From Strigamia acuminata (lineage: Eukaryota; Arthropoda; Chilopoda; Geophilomorpha; Linotaeniidae): a stretch of DNA of 64,000 bases. The DNA is taken from the NCBI GenBank assembly GCA_949358305.1, contig CASHSZ010000029.1:188001-252000 (forward strand), written 5' to 3'. The stretch's first letter is position 1, and each line of letters starts with the position of its first letter. Positions 33,793-44,332 of this stretch are shown here, piece by piece. A program made the translations under genes and the position numbers. The notes beneath the pieces are model-generated. The model ran no database searches, had not been told where the DNA came from, and worked only from the letters and a program-made list of their open reading frames with translations.

Positions 33793-35363
33793 TGTAGCAA
33801 ACAACCTTGGATCTCACAGGGAAAACTGGCGAATTGGTCACCAAACTCTGGAAACCGCCCGAGACTGTATAGTGGTTGAAGAGACAAGTTGAAATCCTCT
33901 CTCTGAGCATAAGCCTAACTTGAAGAAGGGTTAGGCCTGACTGCATGAAACTAGGCCTGACTGCATTTAGATGAAGTGATTGGCAAAACCTCTTTAGCTG
34001 CTGGGTAGAAATTCCGTGCTCCCAGGGAGGAGGAGAGCAGGCAAAGCTCTCTACTCACAAGTCATCATGAATGTTGAAGTAAAAGAAACCCAGGAATAAA
34101 TTATCCAAAGAAGGAGGAAAAATAACAACTGGTTTTAATACTTAACAACTGATAACAACTGTTGCTTCTTTAGCAACCTACTCTTAACAACTGGTCACCT
34201 GATTACAATAAATGTCAGTGACCAAACAATACAGATTTGAATAATAACAATAGTGCCGACAAGGTTTCCGTATATCTACAACAGATGTCAAACTTAACAT
34301 AAATAAAGACAAAACTTAACCTAACACCTTGATAACAGTATGACCTGTGCAAACAGCACTTCACTTAAACTTAACAAATAATTCAAAGGCTAAAACTAAC
34401 ATTAGTTACACTCAAAACACAATGCTGAGCCCAAACCCAATCACCACCAAAAGAGGGCGCAACGTGTCACAGTTTTAACCCCTTAACAACCATGCAATAA
34501 CAAAAGTAAAAGCTTAGATTAACATCAACTAATATTGGTAAATATACAAACAATAACTAGTAAATATTCCCTATGTCCAGGTTCCATTAAAACCCCAAAA
34601 GAAACAATGACAGGGCACCAGTGCAGCACCAAATCTAAGATGGCGACCATGCAACTGCTAAAATGACGTGAATGGAGCCAGACAAGGTCGCGAGCGACTC
34701 ACAGGCCTTCTCAACGATGGATCTGCGTCCTAGAACGGTCAGTACAACTTTCCCAGTGCTTGGACATTGAAACCCGACCGATTCAACTCATTTGCAGGAC
34801 CCATACGACCACGAGAGGCGTCGCAAGGCGTGCGCTCACGCCCGACGCTCGCAAACGCTCACAAACGATGTCCAACGTCCATCCAGCGACCCAAGACACC
34901 TGTGGACTACCTTAAACACCAATACAAGTTAGTATAAATTAAATTACCAGTGAAACAAGCACTAAAACTGCAATTGTGCTTATTTCAAGTTCTCCTGTTT
35001 CCCAGCTCACTTATGCTATGGCGGCCATCTTGCCGATGCACGCCTATCTCTCTCACAAGTGAACTGGAAACAGGAGAAAACTTATAAATACTAGAAATAA
35101 CACAAACAAGTGAAAAAGACACAGAAAACAATGCCAAAAGACTAAAAACACAACTTCCAAACATTCCAGGTGTGGCAAGCGAAGTGACAACCCCCTTGAA
35201 CTTCCAGGATCGTGACAACAAGGCAGCAAACCAACTGGACATGTCAGATAAGAGTTGCAAATCTATTCAAACTTGACAACAAAATTAAAAAGCCTTTTCT
35301 CTCTTTCAGAAAATAAACAACGTGAAATCTCCAGATCTTTTTGTTGCGTTCTTGCTCGCAACA
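33793..35363 (-). repeat. 5' LTR of element D
   Basis: 1,571 bp at a constant offset of 7,643 from the 3' LTR copy, with no difference noticed. It is followed at 35,364-35,367 by the second gcat target copy, after which the interior of element C resumes. Confidence 0.92.
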
Positions 35364-38300
35364 GCATGTTCGCGCCTTGGGGCGACAGTTTGCCCTGTCC
35401 GCAAGGGCCCTTTAAGTTCCCTACCTCAGTTTTTGCCCTCCTCGCTTACGGTTATGTTGTTAATGTCCTCGGTTCCTTGTTTAAGTGCCAAAGAATGGCT
35501 TGTACGAATTTATTGGTTTTATTTTTCTGGAATTAATTAGGGGGTCCTTTCCTTTGACTGCATGTACGCTTGTGCTTGTTAGTCGCTTATTCTTTGTTCA
35601 CTCACGTTTTTGGTAAGAATTTTCGGTTTAGTATGTGAGAAGCAGAGCTACTTGTTTCCAAGTTTCCCCCTTTAATTTGAAATCGCCAATTTATTACGCA
35701 TTAAGCTCTTTGATTTTGAGTTCTTAGTTCTCCCGGGTTCTTTCCCCAGTTACCGGTAGGTTTTTGGATTAGGAATATTGCCTGATTCTGCATGTTCTTG
35801 TGTGGAATGCTGGCGGTTCCTGGTCTTTACGTTTTTTGTATTCATTAATGTGTTTTGCTTGGGAATGTCGTTGCATTCGCTGCCCTTTGTAGTCTTGACC
35901 TGTTCTTTGGCGGTGCTAAGCCAATTAACTCTCGCCCTTAATTTATCAGTGTCTCTAGATGTAGTAGGTCGGGGGTCAAGTTTCTTCGCAGCTGGGTGTG
36001 TGTGTGTTCGGGTGGAATGTAGACGATTCCTAATCTTTACGATTTAGCGTGTTCTTGTCTTGTCCAGTAAGATTTTCTTGGGGTCATTCGAGTTCCTCGT
36101 TGGTTCTGGTGTCGGACGCCTCTCCGGAACGAGAGAAGGCACACCCGTTTGTATTCGTGTATGGTAAAGTGTTTCCTGTTTTTAGAACGGGATTAGTTTC
36201 TTTGTTGCTCGTGTCTAGCAGAGAGCGCGCTGGCCCACGTGGTCAGTCGGTTCTTATCTGTCAGTCAATTTCTGTTCGGTTAGATTGTTATACGACTTGT
36301 TTGCAAGTGGGTTTGGATTTAGATAGGCGTGTGACTTCTGTCGGTGCTGGAAGTTTAGAGCAGCCGATCCGCACCGCCCACTGGGCAAGTCCAGTTTCTG
36401 TTGTTGACCGCTGCACCCAGTGTCTGCCGCTGGTGATGTACGTTCTGCATTTTCGCTTTCTCTTCGTGGAAACGTCCGTAGCGTTTCATGAGTCTTCATT
36501 AGTGATTAGTCTCGCCTTTTATCGTTTAAAAAAGGGAGTTTAGTTATTCTAGTTCTTTGGGGCAACTTTAGAATTTGGACATTTTAGCTTATTCGTTTAG
36601 GAAATAGCTTGCTTGCTATTTTTGGGTTGTGGCTAGCTAGCGTGGCGTTAGGGTATAGGTACTTGTTTTGGATGGTCGTTTTTGCTGTGCACAGCAAGGA
36701 CTGCCATTCGATGTGTTACAGAGGGCAGGTTTGCACTGCCATACTCTGTTAGATGTCGTGTCCGAGACAAAGTCCCTGCGCCTTTTGGCGGCCCCTATTT
36801 CTACGTTTGCTTCCCACGACTGAGTAGTTGTTGTTAGTCTTTCATCCCTAGCTCTGCAGTGAGGCAGACATGCACTAGGCAGGGAGCCCACTCTAGGATG
36901 GGTCGAAGGACGTGTGTGTGCGGCCTTCTTGGCGCCGGCACTCGGCAACACGTTTTAGTCATTGGACAACACGTGCTTTCAGTAGAGTGGCGATTTCCGG
37001 AAGTCGGCTTGCTGATCGACGATGTGGTCAATGGGTATGTGAGCGAGTCAATTGTCGACTTGCAGTTGCTTACCGGTTCCAGTAATGCGGTTGGCAACTG
37101 GCAAGTCCTTGTGCTCATGTCTATGTGTGACGCCCCTCGCAATCAGGGACGTCAAGCAACCCTCCCTCTTCTCTCGTTTCTCGGTTCAATCATATTGGTT
37201 CCGACTCGGGGTGGGCCAAGCGTTCATACGGTAGCCTCCTTATTGGAGCATGGGGTTTTAACTAGATCTAGTTTCTATTTCCCTCTCGGTTAAAGAAGTT
37301 TCAGTCTTCGTGGTAGTCTGCTCACAACAGGCTACACGGTGGCCCGAGTGCGGACGTGCAGTCCATCGGGTACCTCCTTGTTCAAGGCGCATTCGTAAAG
37401 CGCCGCTCGGTTGAAAGAAAGCCACCGGTTTTAATTTCTTTTCAACGACGTGATTAGTTTTCGTGCAGGAAGTGTAGCTTTGCTTCATTTGGTTGCAGTT
37501 GCACTGCTTCCAACGTTTTTCAGTATCGTTTGACACCTGTTGATCTTCAAAAAGAAGCAGGCCCCTTTCCTTTCTTTTCTCGTGGGGAGGAAATGGATTG
37601 ATTATTTGGGTACGGACTTATTCCCTCTTCGAAAAAAAAGCAGGAAGTTTAGTGTTTTGGAATTCTTGCTGGTTTTCACAGTTCCAGTTTGTTAGTTTCC
37701 CTTGTGAGGCCATACTTGGCCAATAGCTTTAGTGATAATATTGACGTTTTTGCCGGTATTTATTTGCACGGAACGTGTTCGTTTTTTTTAGATAATTGAA
37801 CCGTTTTTCTCTTATTAGTTAGATAAAGTTGTGGTCGATGGGTCAGTGTGCGCGTGTTTCATTGTCACTGTGGACAAGAGGTCGCAGTTGGCTTGCACAG
37901 TCATCTGACTAAGTCTTTCCTTTTTTCTTTATTCTCTGCTCTTAGCGGTTTCGTGGGTTCATGTCAAGTCAGGGTGCGGTCAACGCCTTTGCGTGGCAGT
38001 TGCTGTGAATGGTTCGCATTGCCTGAGCTTCATGCTTTCTCGTTCCCTTTTTCCTTCTTCTGGCGTGATCATGTTAGCTAGGTGGTCATGGCTTTGGGTA
38101 AGTGGTTAGTTAGTCACTCTTTGCGAAAGAGTGGTGCCTAGGTCTTGACGGCATTTTCTAGTTCTTCGTACGAATGCTGGGTGGTTGGTCAGACGATAGG
38201 TCTGGGTCAACGCATTCATTCCCTTATTTTGCATTTTTTCTTGTTTTCTAGAAAAGGGTCGTCTTTAATAGTTTAATAAGTTTGAGTTCGCAGCTCGTGT

Positions 38301-39049
38301 TTTCGTGCGGACGGAGGGTTCCGTGGTACGTTGCCACTTGAGCGCTGGCTCGAGGACAACGAGGCGGTGAAGCCTGCCGTGTCTCAAGTTTGTTCCTTTT
38401 TTGCGTTCCAAGTTTCTTCTAGTCTTCATGCATGTCTTGTTCCTTGCGAGACCATGCTCGATCAAGAGCTTTTGTGACAGTTTTCCTTCCTCTTTGACGA
38501 GGATTCTCGTTTTCTTGTTTTTAGCTTTCATTAGTTTAAGCGTCTGTCTACGGGTTGACAGACTGAGCTTTCTGAGAAGCTCCCGCAATGTTCTCACGTT
38601 GTTCCGGTTAGAAAACCCGTTCAGTCGGATTTTCTAAAGGTATTTTGTGTGTGTGCCACGTGTCTATTGGCGACGTCGTAGCCCCTCGGTGTCTGGACTA
38701 GGTCATCGTGGCACGGCCCTTCTCTTTCTTCTCTCGTGTTTTAAGTTTCTTTTAGTTTTTATTGGTTGTTGTTAGGAAGTGCGCCGCAACGCAACTTCTC
38801 TTTTCTTTCGTCTCTCCGGTGTTTTTGGGCCGCGATCCGACTTCAATGCCCTTTGACCCTGGGACGCTCCTAGAGGTCTCGGATGTTTAGGTTACAGCTT
38901 TTTGCCTTCGTGTCTATGGTTTTGCCTTCGCGACTTTTACAAAGTCGAGCTTGGCTTCGATACTTTTTCTTCCCGTTCTCTTGGTTTTGATGGGGAATTC
39001 CTTCAACGGTTTTCTGCCTTGCCTTCCCTTCTTCTTTGGCCGGCAACGC
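35364..39049 (+). other. Interior of element C, right part (no recognisable gene)
   Basis: About 3.7 kb of T-rich, fairly GC-rich sequence. I found no retrotransposon motif in any frame. Open frames such as 36,049-36,543, 36,859-37,293 and 38,265-38,597 are short, overlap on both strands and look like compositional by-products; the lysine-rich one on the minus strand reflects T-rich plus-strand sequence. A diverged internal repeat links 35,795-35,840 with 36,005-36,050 (tgttcttgtgtggaatg and gtgttcgggtggaatg, each followed by ttcctrrtctttacg). The last 25 bases form the pre-LTR block. Confidence 0.6.
39027..39049 (+). promoter_or_regulatory. Pre-LTR block of element C
   Basis: Pyrimidine-rich CCTTCTTCTTTGG followed by CCGGCAACGC directly precedes the LTR start TGTTGCG. 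It closely matches the block before the 3' LTR of element D (sense strand TTCTTTTTCGGCTGGCAGCGA) and fixes element C's orientation as plus. Confidence 0.55.
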
Positions 39050-39822
39050 TGTTGCGAGCACGCGCAACATGGATTTTTGCTATCGCAGTAGCGGATTTGC
39101 TTTGATTAATCATTAATTTAAGTTTGTGTTTAGTTAATAGTGCAGCTTAAGTTTTGGCTAAAGGTTAAATGAATTTCGTGTAGTTTGTGACGTGTGAGTG
39201 GTGAATTACCTGATTTAAGCTGTCTTTCTTAAGATAATCTTGCATCTTTTCTTTGATTCTTTGGAGTTTTACTGCTTGGATTCGTCCAAAGAGTTGCTGT
39301 TGTTAGTTCCTAAGTTAGTTTATTTATTTGAAACACTTTGTCTTAATTTATTACGGTTTTGTGCCTTTTGTAATGATTTTATACTCGAAACTGTGTATTT
39401 TCTTGTATACGCTTTATCATTTTGTCACTAGAGGGACAATTCGCCTCTTGCGAGCGATTGTTGCCACTCGTTGCTAAGAGCTGCTGCTCTAATTGTTGTA
39501 GGTTGCGCAGCAACTACACTGACTTGTTATATAGTTTTTCTAGTCCTAAGTAACGTTGATTTTCTCCTCTCTTATGTGTAATGTTTTGATAGATTTTAAC
39601 TTTACAATAAATTCGTTTTTGTGTGCTAACTTGAGCACAATAGTATTGAATTATCCCAACATGTTCAGCAGCTCACTTTACAGGTTTCACATCAAGGTTT
39701 TTCCTGTAATGGACTTTCTTCTTTGGGATTCTTCACAAGTTCTGGTAAATAGGGTTATTTATTTTAACCATTTTCTAATGTCTTCTAGAGTGCAACACGG
39801 TCTTCAAGCACTGCTAGAAACA
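39050..39822 (+). repeat. 3' LTR of element C
   Basis: 773 bp, 14,439 bases downstream of its 5' partner and almost identical to it. It is followed by the right target copy gcgt (39,823-39,826) and then by the protease region of element A. Confidence 0.92.
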
Positions 39823-39826
39823 GCGT

Positions 39827-40821
39827 TGTGTCGTGGCCGAAATGCTGCCGCACTTTTTCAACTTGATCCTGTTTATCAACTCAGTTGTTATGAAAGATCG
39901 GTGGCTGCCTGGATCTATCATTCCTCGGATGTTGTGGGATCCTCCATTTTTGGTTTTGAGGTTCGCAGTGAAGATCATTAATTGAAGAGTCGCGGAGATC
40001 GCGCACGAGACGTGTGTTGTCACTTGTGGCTCCTTGGGCTTCTCGACAATGCTTGATGAATTCTTCACATCCGATTTTTTGCAAATGGTGGAGTGATGTC
40101 TTCCGCCACAATGTTTGCAGGAAAACTTCACTTTACAGTCCCCGACGCGATGGCCAGTTCTAAAACAATTGAAGCAAAGTCTATTTTTCTTGATGATTTC
40201 AATCTTCGCATTAACTTCGAATTCCTTTTTGCATGAACCATTCAAATGGTCTTCTTCACAAAAAATACACTTGATGGTCTTCGAGTTGGAAGATTTGTTG
40301 TCTTGTTTGGACTCTCCGGACTTTACTTTAGCATTTGATTGCGGCTTAGAATCTTGAGTCGCAGCACACGTGGTCATGGAACCCTTTTGCTTGCCTTTCT
40401 CGACTTCAGTTTTCTCCTTCTTCACTTTTTCAGAATGAGAAGAATTGTCTGTTCTTTCCGCCATAGCTACTTCTTTCAAGAAAAAGTCAAGGAGTGTCAT
40501 AATGTTCTTGTTTTGAATTCCATGCACCTGATAAAAACGCAATGCCATCTGAGTTGGAAATTTGCTAATAATATCCGGCATGAGAAAAGCACCTGAAGTT
40601 TGTATTGGTATTTTCAACTGCTCAAGGAGTCTGACGGTGGAAGAAATTTTGGTTAAATTTGTTCTTAACGCTTTAGTTGGATAAACACTCGTAACAATTT
40701 TCATTTCTCTAATTGATCTGATGAGGGCAGTTTGCTGTGCGTCCTCATCCCCGTAGTTCCTCTCCAACTCTTCACGAGCCAAATGGTATGATTCCTCGAT
40801 CAAGGGAAAAGTTGAAATCAA
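39827..40821 (-). pseudogene. BEL/Pao element A: gag and protease fragment
   Basis: Open minus-strand frame cut at both ends: by element B at 40,821 (upstream side) and by element C at 39,827. It begins inside gag (ISTFPLIEES) with no true start codon; the apparent methionine is a TTG. It carries the gag C-terminal half, a basic linker rich in Lys and Ser, three zinc knuckles (CIFCEEDHLNGSC, CFNCFRTGHRVGDC, CKHCGGRHHSTIC) and the beginning of the DUF1758 protease with MIDPGSHRSFI, ending near SISATTQR. That end rejoins the frame at 24,610. It is very similar to the corresponding part of element B. The remaining gag of A should lie beyond the right edge of the window. Confidence 0.88.
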
Positions 40822-42333
40822 TGTTGCGGTCGGTCAACACGAATATAGAAGAAATGGGCATTTGCGGTTTGAAATTCCCGCCACTAAGATTTGATGATCG
40901 TATAGCAAAGTACGTACATAAACCGTGCTGGAAACCACAATAATCACTCCCGAATCCATTGTTGCATGAGGAGAAAGCAAACGAGAGCACTGTTGAAAGG
41001 TATCCGAGTGCTTGTTTATCCATAAGCCAGCGGGGAAAAGAGATTAACTACTCCCGACACATTGGAAAAGATGGCGGAAATAAAGTTAAACACGAGCTAA
41101 AATTCAACAACTTCTTTAATGAACGGTTAGATGAAAACTGAATAAAATACACGAATGTAATTGGCCCTCAAGGGAGCCGCACATGCGCAATACCGAAAAT
41201 GGCACGCGCCAAGCCGATTAGCGGCGAAATACAGACACAAAATTCTCCGTTGTCATGGCAACGGAGGAAAACGAAATACAGGCAAAGTTGACAAATTGTG
41301 AAATTAGCACGGATTACAGTTTGTAATATATCAAAATGACCGCAAGAATGGAGTGAATAAAAAAGCTAATCATAACAATTCGATTCAATAAGTAAAACAA
41401 TGAAAACGAAGCACAAAACAATGATCGTGTAGCAGACGATCGCGATAGCCAATCACAGGCATGTATGATGACGTAACCGTAAGATTTGAATTTAAAATGG
41501 CTTTAAAACACAAAATAACATAAGAATTCAGGTTAAAAAACATCGTAAACAAATAGTAAAATCAATTCAATCAATATACATCGTAAACAAATTGAAATAA
41601 AAACGAATTACCGATAAATTCCAACATGGCGGCCTCGAACGTCATGTTGGCGGTGAAACCAGTACATTTGAAATTAGATACACAGAATGTTTATAAAAAC
41701 CACATAGGAATGTTAAATAAAATTAGGAAATGTTATTTCCTGCACAAAATCACACTATTTATTCAACACAACACTTTGAAATAGATCGTAAGCCGCACGA
41801 ACCGAACATTATCGGCCGCGCCCATGCGGTGGCCGACAACGAACGTTCGCACTGACGAAACGAAAACACTTGGGCAATAATAAAGCACACCAGTCGAAAG
41901 AGCAGACAATAATTAGTAGAAAGCAATTGTGAATAGAATTCTTAACAACTCGGAAAGTATAGAACGAAACGTTAGAAGTTCTAACGAAACGAGACTAGTA
42001 ATGGAAAAATGACGTCACGCGTGTAGCGTAACTGAACTGCACTTCGACGAATGTACCTAAAATTGCCGAAAATCATGAAAATGCATAAGAAATCAATGAG
42101 ATAAGACACAAAGCTTTGAAAACACTTGAAATAACAGTAAATTAAAATGTAATATCAACACAAAAGACACTAAAATTACTGAAAACACTAAAAAATGTTT
42201 TAATAAGATAAAAACCTGAAATGCAATAAATGAAAATATTAGGCAAAAATTCCACTACACTATGAATATTTATTATGACATAAAACACAGTAATAAATGC
42301 AATTTCTAAAATACTTCCACGTTGTTTGCAACA
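40822..42333 (-). repeat. 3' LTR of element B
   Basis: 1,512 bp, TGTTGCGG...GCAACA in plus-strand view. It is related throughout to the solo LTR at 5,936-7,502. It contains AAGATGGCGGA (41,068-41,078) and AACATGGCGGC (41,623-41,633). In sense orientation it starts TGTTGCAAACAAC and follows the pre-LTR block TTTCGCCGGCAATTCGT at about 42,334-42,352. Confidence 0.9.
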
Positions 42334-42393
42334 ACGAATTGCCGGCGAAAGGACAGAGAAGGAGAACCACACAAAAAATTCACAAAAGAAAAA

Positions 42394-44332
42394 TCACTCA
42401 AGTTCTAGGGCTCTCACATGCTTGACTGACCTTTTTAACTCACGTCCATCGGGTAGCACAACTTTTATCACACGGATTTGACCATCCTCACCGGGAAAAA
42501 TTTCTTTTATCCTGGCAAGTGGCCAAAAATATGGGTTAGTACCCATTTTTTCTAGAAGCACTATTTGGTCTACTTTAGGGTTTTTGAAGAACTTATCACC
42601 TTTGGATTCATAAAAATTCCTCAATTGCATGAGGTAACTCTTTTTCCAAATTTTCCAGAACTCCCAAATAAATTGGCGTCGTTTAATGTCCAGTTTTCTC
42701 AAATCGGATTTTTTAATTGCACTCAATTGTTTGTTTATTACGTATTTAGGCATACCTCCGGTTAGAAAGTTTTCAGGTGCCAAAATTCTACCACCATCAA
42801 CACTGTCGGGGACATAACTTAAGGGTCGTGAATTTAGCACTGAACTAATTTCCAGAGCCAAAGTTTGGAGAGTTTCTAAGTCTACGGTGCTGCGCAACAA
42901 TGTCTTTCGAAGTTTATCTTTGACAGAGCGGACTAGACGCTCCCACGCTCCGCCCATCCATGGAGAAAGCGGTGGGATGAATGTCCAGAGCACCCTTTTT
43001 TCAGATAGGAATGTTTTCACGTCATTATGACCGATGAGTTTCCTCCATGATTGTAATTCGAGGCTTCCGCGCTCAAACGTCTTACTGTTGTCAGAGAAAA
43101 TCTTCCCGGGGTATCCGTGGCGTGCCCCAAATCTTCTCATTGCAAGCAAAAACTTTGGCACAGAAAGGTCCTCTGAAACTTCTAAATGTATGGAACGGGT
43201 CACCATACACGTGAAAAGCAAGATGTAAACTTTTTTCTTTTCCTTCTTGTTGCTGCCGACATAAATGGGACCCAAGTGGTCCACTCCTGTGTTTTGGAAT
43301 GGCGCCGCTGGCGTCACACGTTCAGCAGGAAGGTCACCCGTTGAAGGGTTGTTGCGTGCAAGTTTTCCTCGTCTGCAAATTTCACATTCTCTTATAACTG
43401 TCTGAATTGTTCTTCTTCCTCTAATAATCCAAAATCGTTCGCGTAGGTGATACAAGGTTTCGCTTATGTCACCATGAAGCAACTCCAAATGCACTTTTTT
43501 AATTAACAGTCTTGTTATCCAACTATCATAATGCAAGATAATTGGATAAACCTCATCAAATGTCAATAAAGATTTTTTCAAGCGGCTACGAAGTCGAAGT
43601 AATTCGTCCTCGTCAATGAAGAGCTCGAAATTGCGTAGGGTGGAATGTTTAGACAGTTTTGTTTGCAACAACGAATTTTTCACATCATCAATCTCCTCAG
43701 AAAAATGTAGCTTCTGGGAAAGTTGCAGGATCTTCAATTGGTTGTCCTCTAACTCGAGTGGCGAGAGAGGCTCACCGCGCAAAAGTTTGTTTTTCCATCG
43801 CAAAATGTATGAGAAAACTCTCAAAAGTCGGTTGTAATTTCGGAATCGTTTGAAGAATCGACCAATAAAGCTTTCTGTCACTTGAATTGTCATCACAACG
43901 ATTTTTCGTTCTTCTTCTGGAAGATCCTCTTGTATAATTTCTCTTTTTTCCAGTTTCGAGACATCAACTCCAAACCACCAAAGTTTATTTTGCATCAATG
44001 TTTTTGAGTTATGTGGTCGAGTTAATAAATCTGCTGGGTTAAATTCTGTTGGTACGTGAGACCATTGTTCGGGTTTGGTTGAAGAAATAATTTCTTGAAC
44101 ACGGTTTGAGACGTATGGCTTCCATACGTTCTTGTCACTGTTTATCCAGGCTAAAGTTATGGTGGAGTCAGAGTAGTAACGAATTTCAGTAACGGGGTAA
44201 CCTGGAAGAAAGTTTTCTAACAGGTACTTGGTCATTCGCACTCCTACCACTGCTGCAGTTAATTCAAGTCGAGGAAGAGTCACTTTTTTCGTCGGCGCAA
44301 TACGACATTTACTCAACAATAAAGTTCTTTTG
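42394..44332 (-). CDS. Element B pol, 3' part: RNase H end, integrase and DUF5641-type tail
   Basis: Open frame of about 640 codons. It starts at the copia-1 insertion rather than at a start codon (the apparent methionine at 44,319 is TTG) and ends about 60 bases before the 3' LTR. It contains the rest of RNase H, an H2C2 zinc region around LRERFWIIRGRR and CEICRRGK, an integrase core with the catalytic pattern GVDHLGP, FSDNSKTFERG and GGAWERLVRS, and a C-terminal DUF5641-type domain ending VRALELE. The order and spacing match element D. No stop or frameshift is seen, so this part was intact until copia-1 separated it from RT. The 44,328-44,332 bases are one copy of the copia-1 target site ttttg. 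Confidence 0.9.

Larger units (their letters stand above)
26150..35363 (-). mobile_element. Element D: complete BEL/Pao retrotransposon
   Basis: 9,214 bp with 1,571-bp LTRs at each end and a perfect 4-bp target duplication gcat (26,146-26,149 and 35,364-35,367). LTR termini are TGTAGC...GCAACA in plus-strand view. No difference between the LTRs was noticed by eye, and gag-pol is one uninterrupted ORF. Together these indicate very recent insertion and possible activity. It lies inside element C in the opposite orientation. Protein motifs place it in the same superfamily as A and B, but as a separate family. Confidence 0.95.
24611..39822 (+). mobile_element. Element C: large, apparently non-coding BEL-like LTR retrotransposon, split by element D
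   Basis: Two 773-bp LTRs (24,611-25,383 and 39,050-39,822) differ at one position that I noticed (gctattgc versus gctatcgc). The target duplication is gcgc (24,607-24,610) and gcgt (39,823-39,826), one mismatch in 4 bp. Removing element D and its extra gcat leaves about 5,994 bp with about 4.45 kb of interior lacking gag, protease, RT or integrase motifs. Orientation is plus: a PBS-like TTGGTGCCGT follows the left LTR, and the BEL pre-LTR block precedes the right LTR. It behaves like a large retrotransposon derivative that probably used another BEL element's proteins (inference). It split element A between protease and RT. Confidence 0.85.

Noticed and set aside
38265-38597. Lysine/arginine-rich minus-strand ORF
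   Set aside because: It is a by-product of T-rich plus-strand sequence in the non-coding interior of element C.
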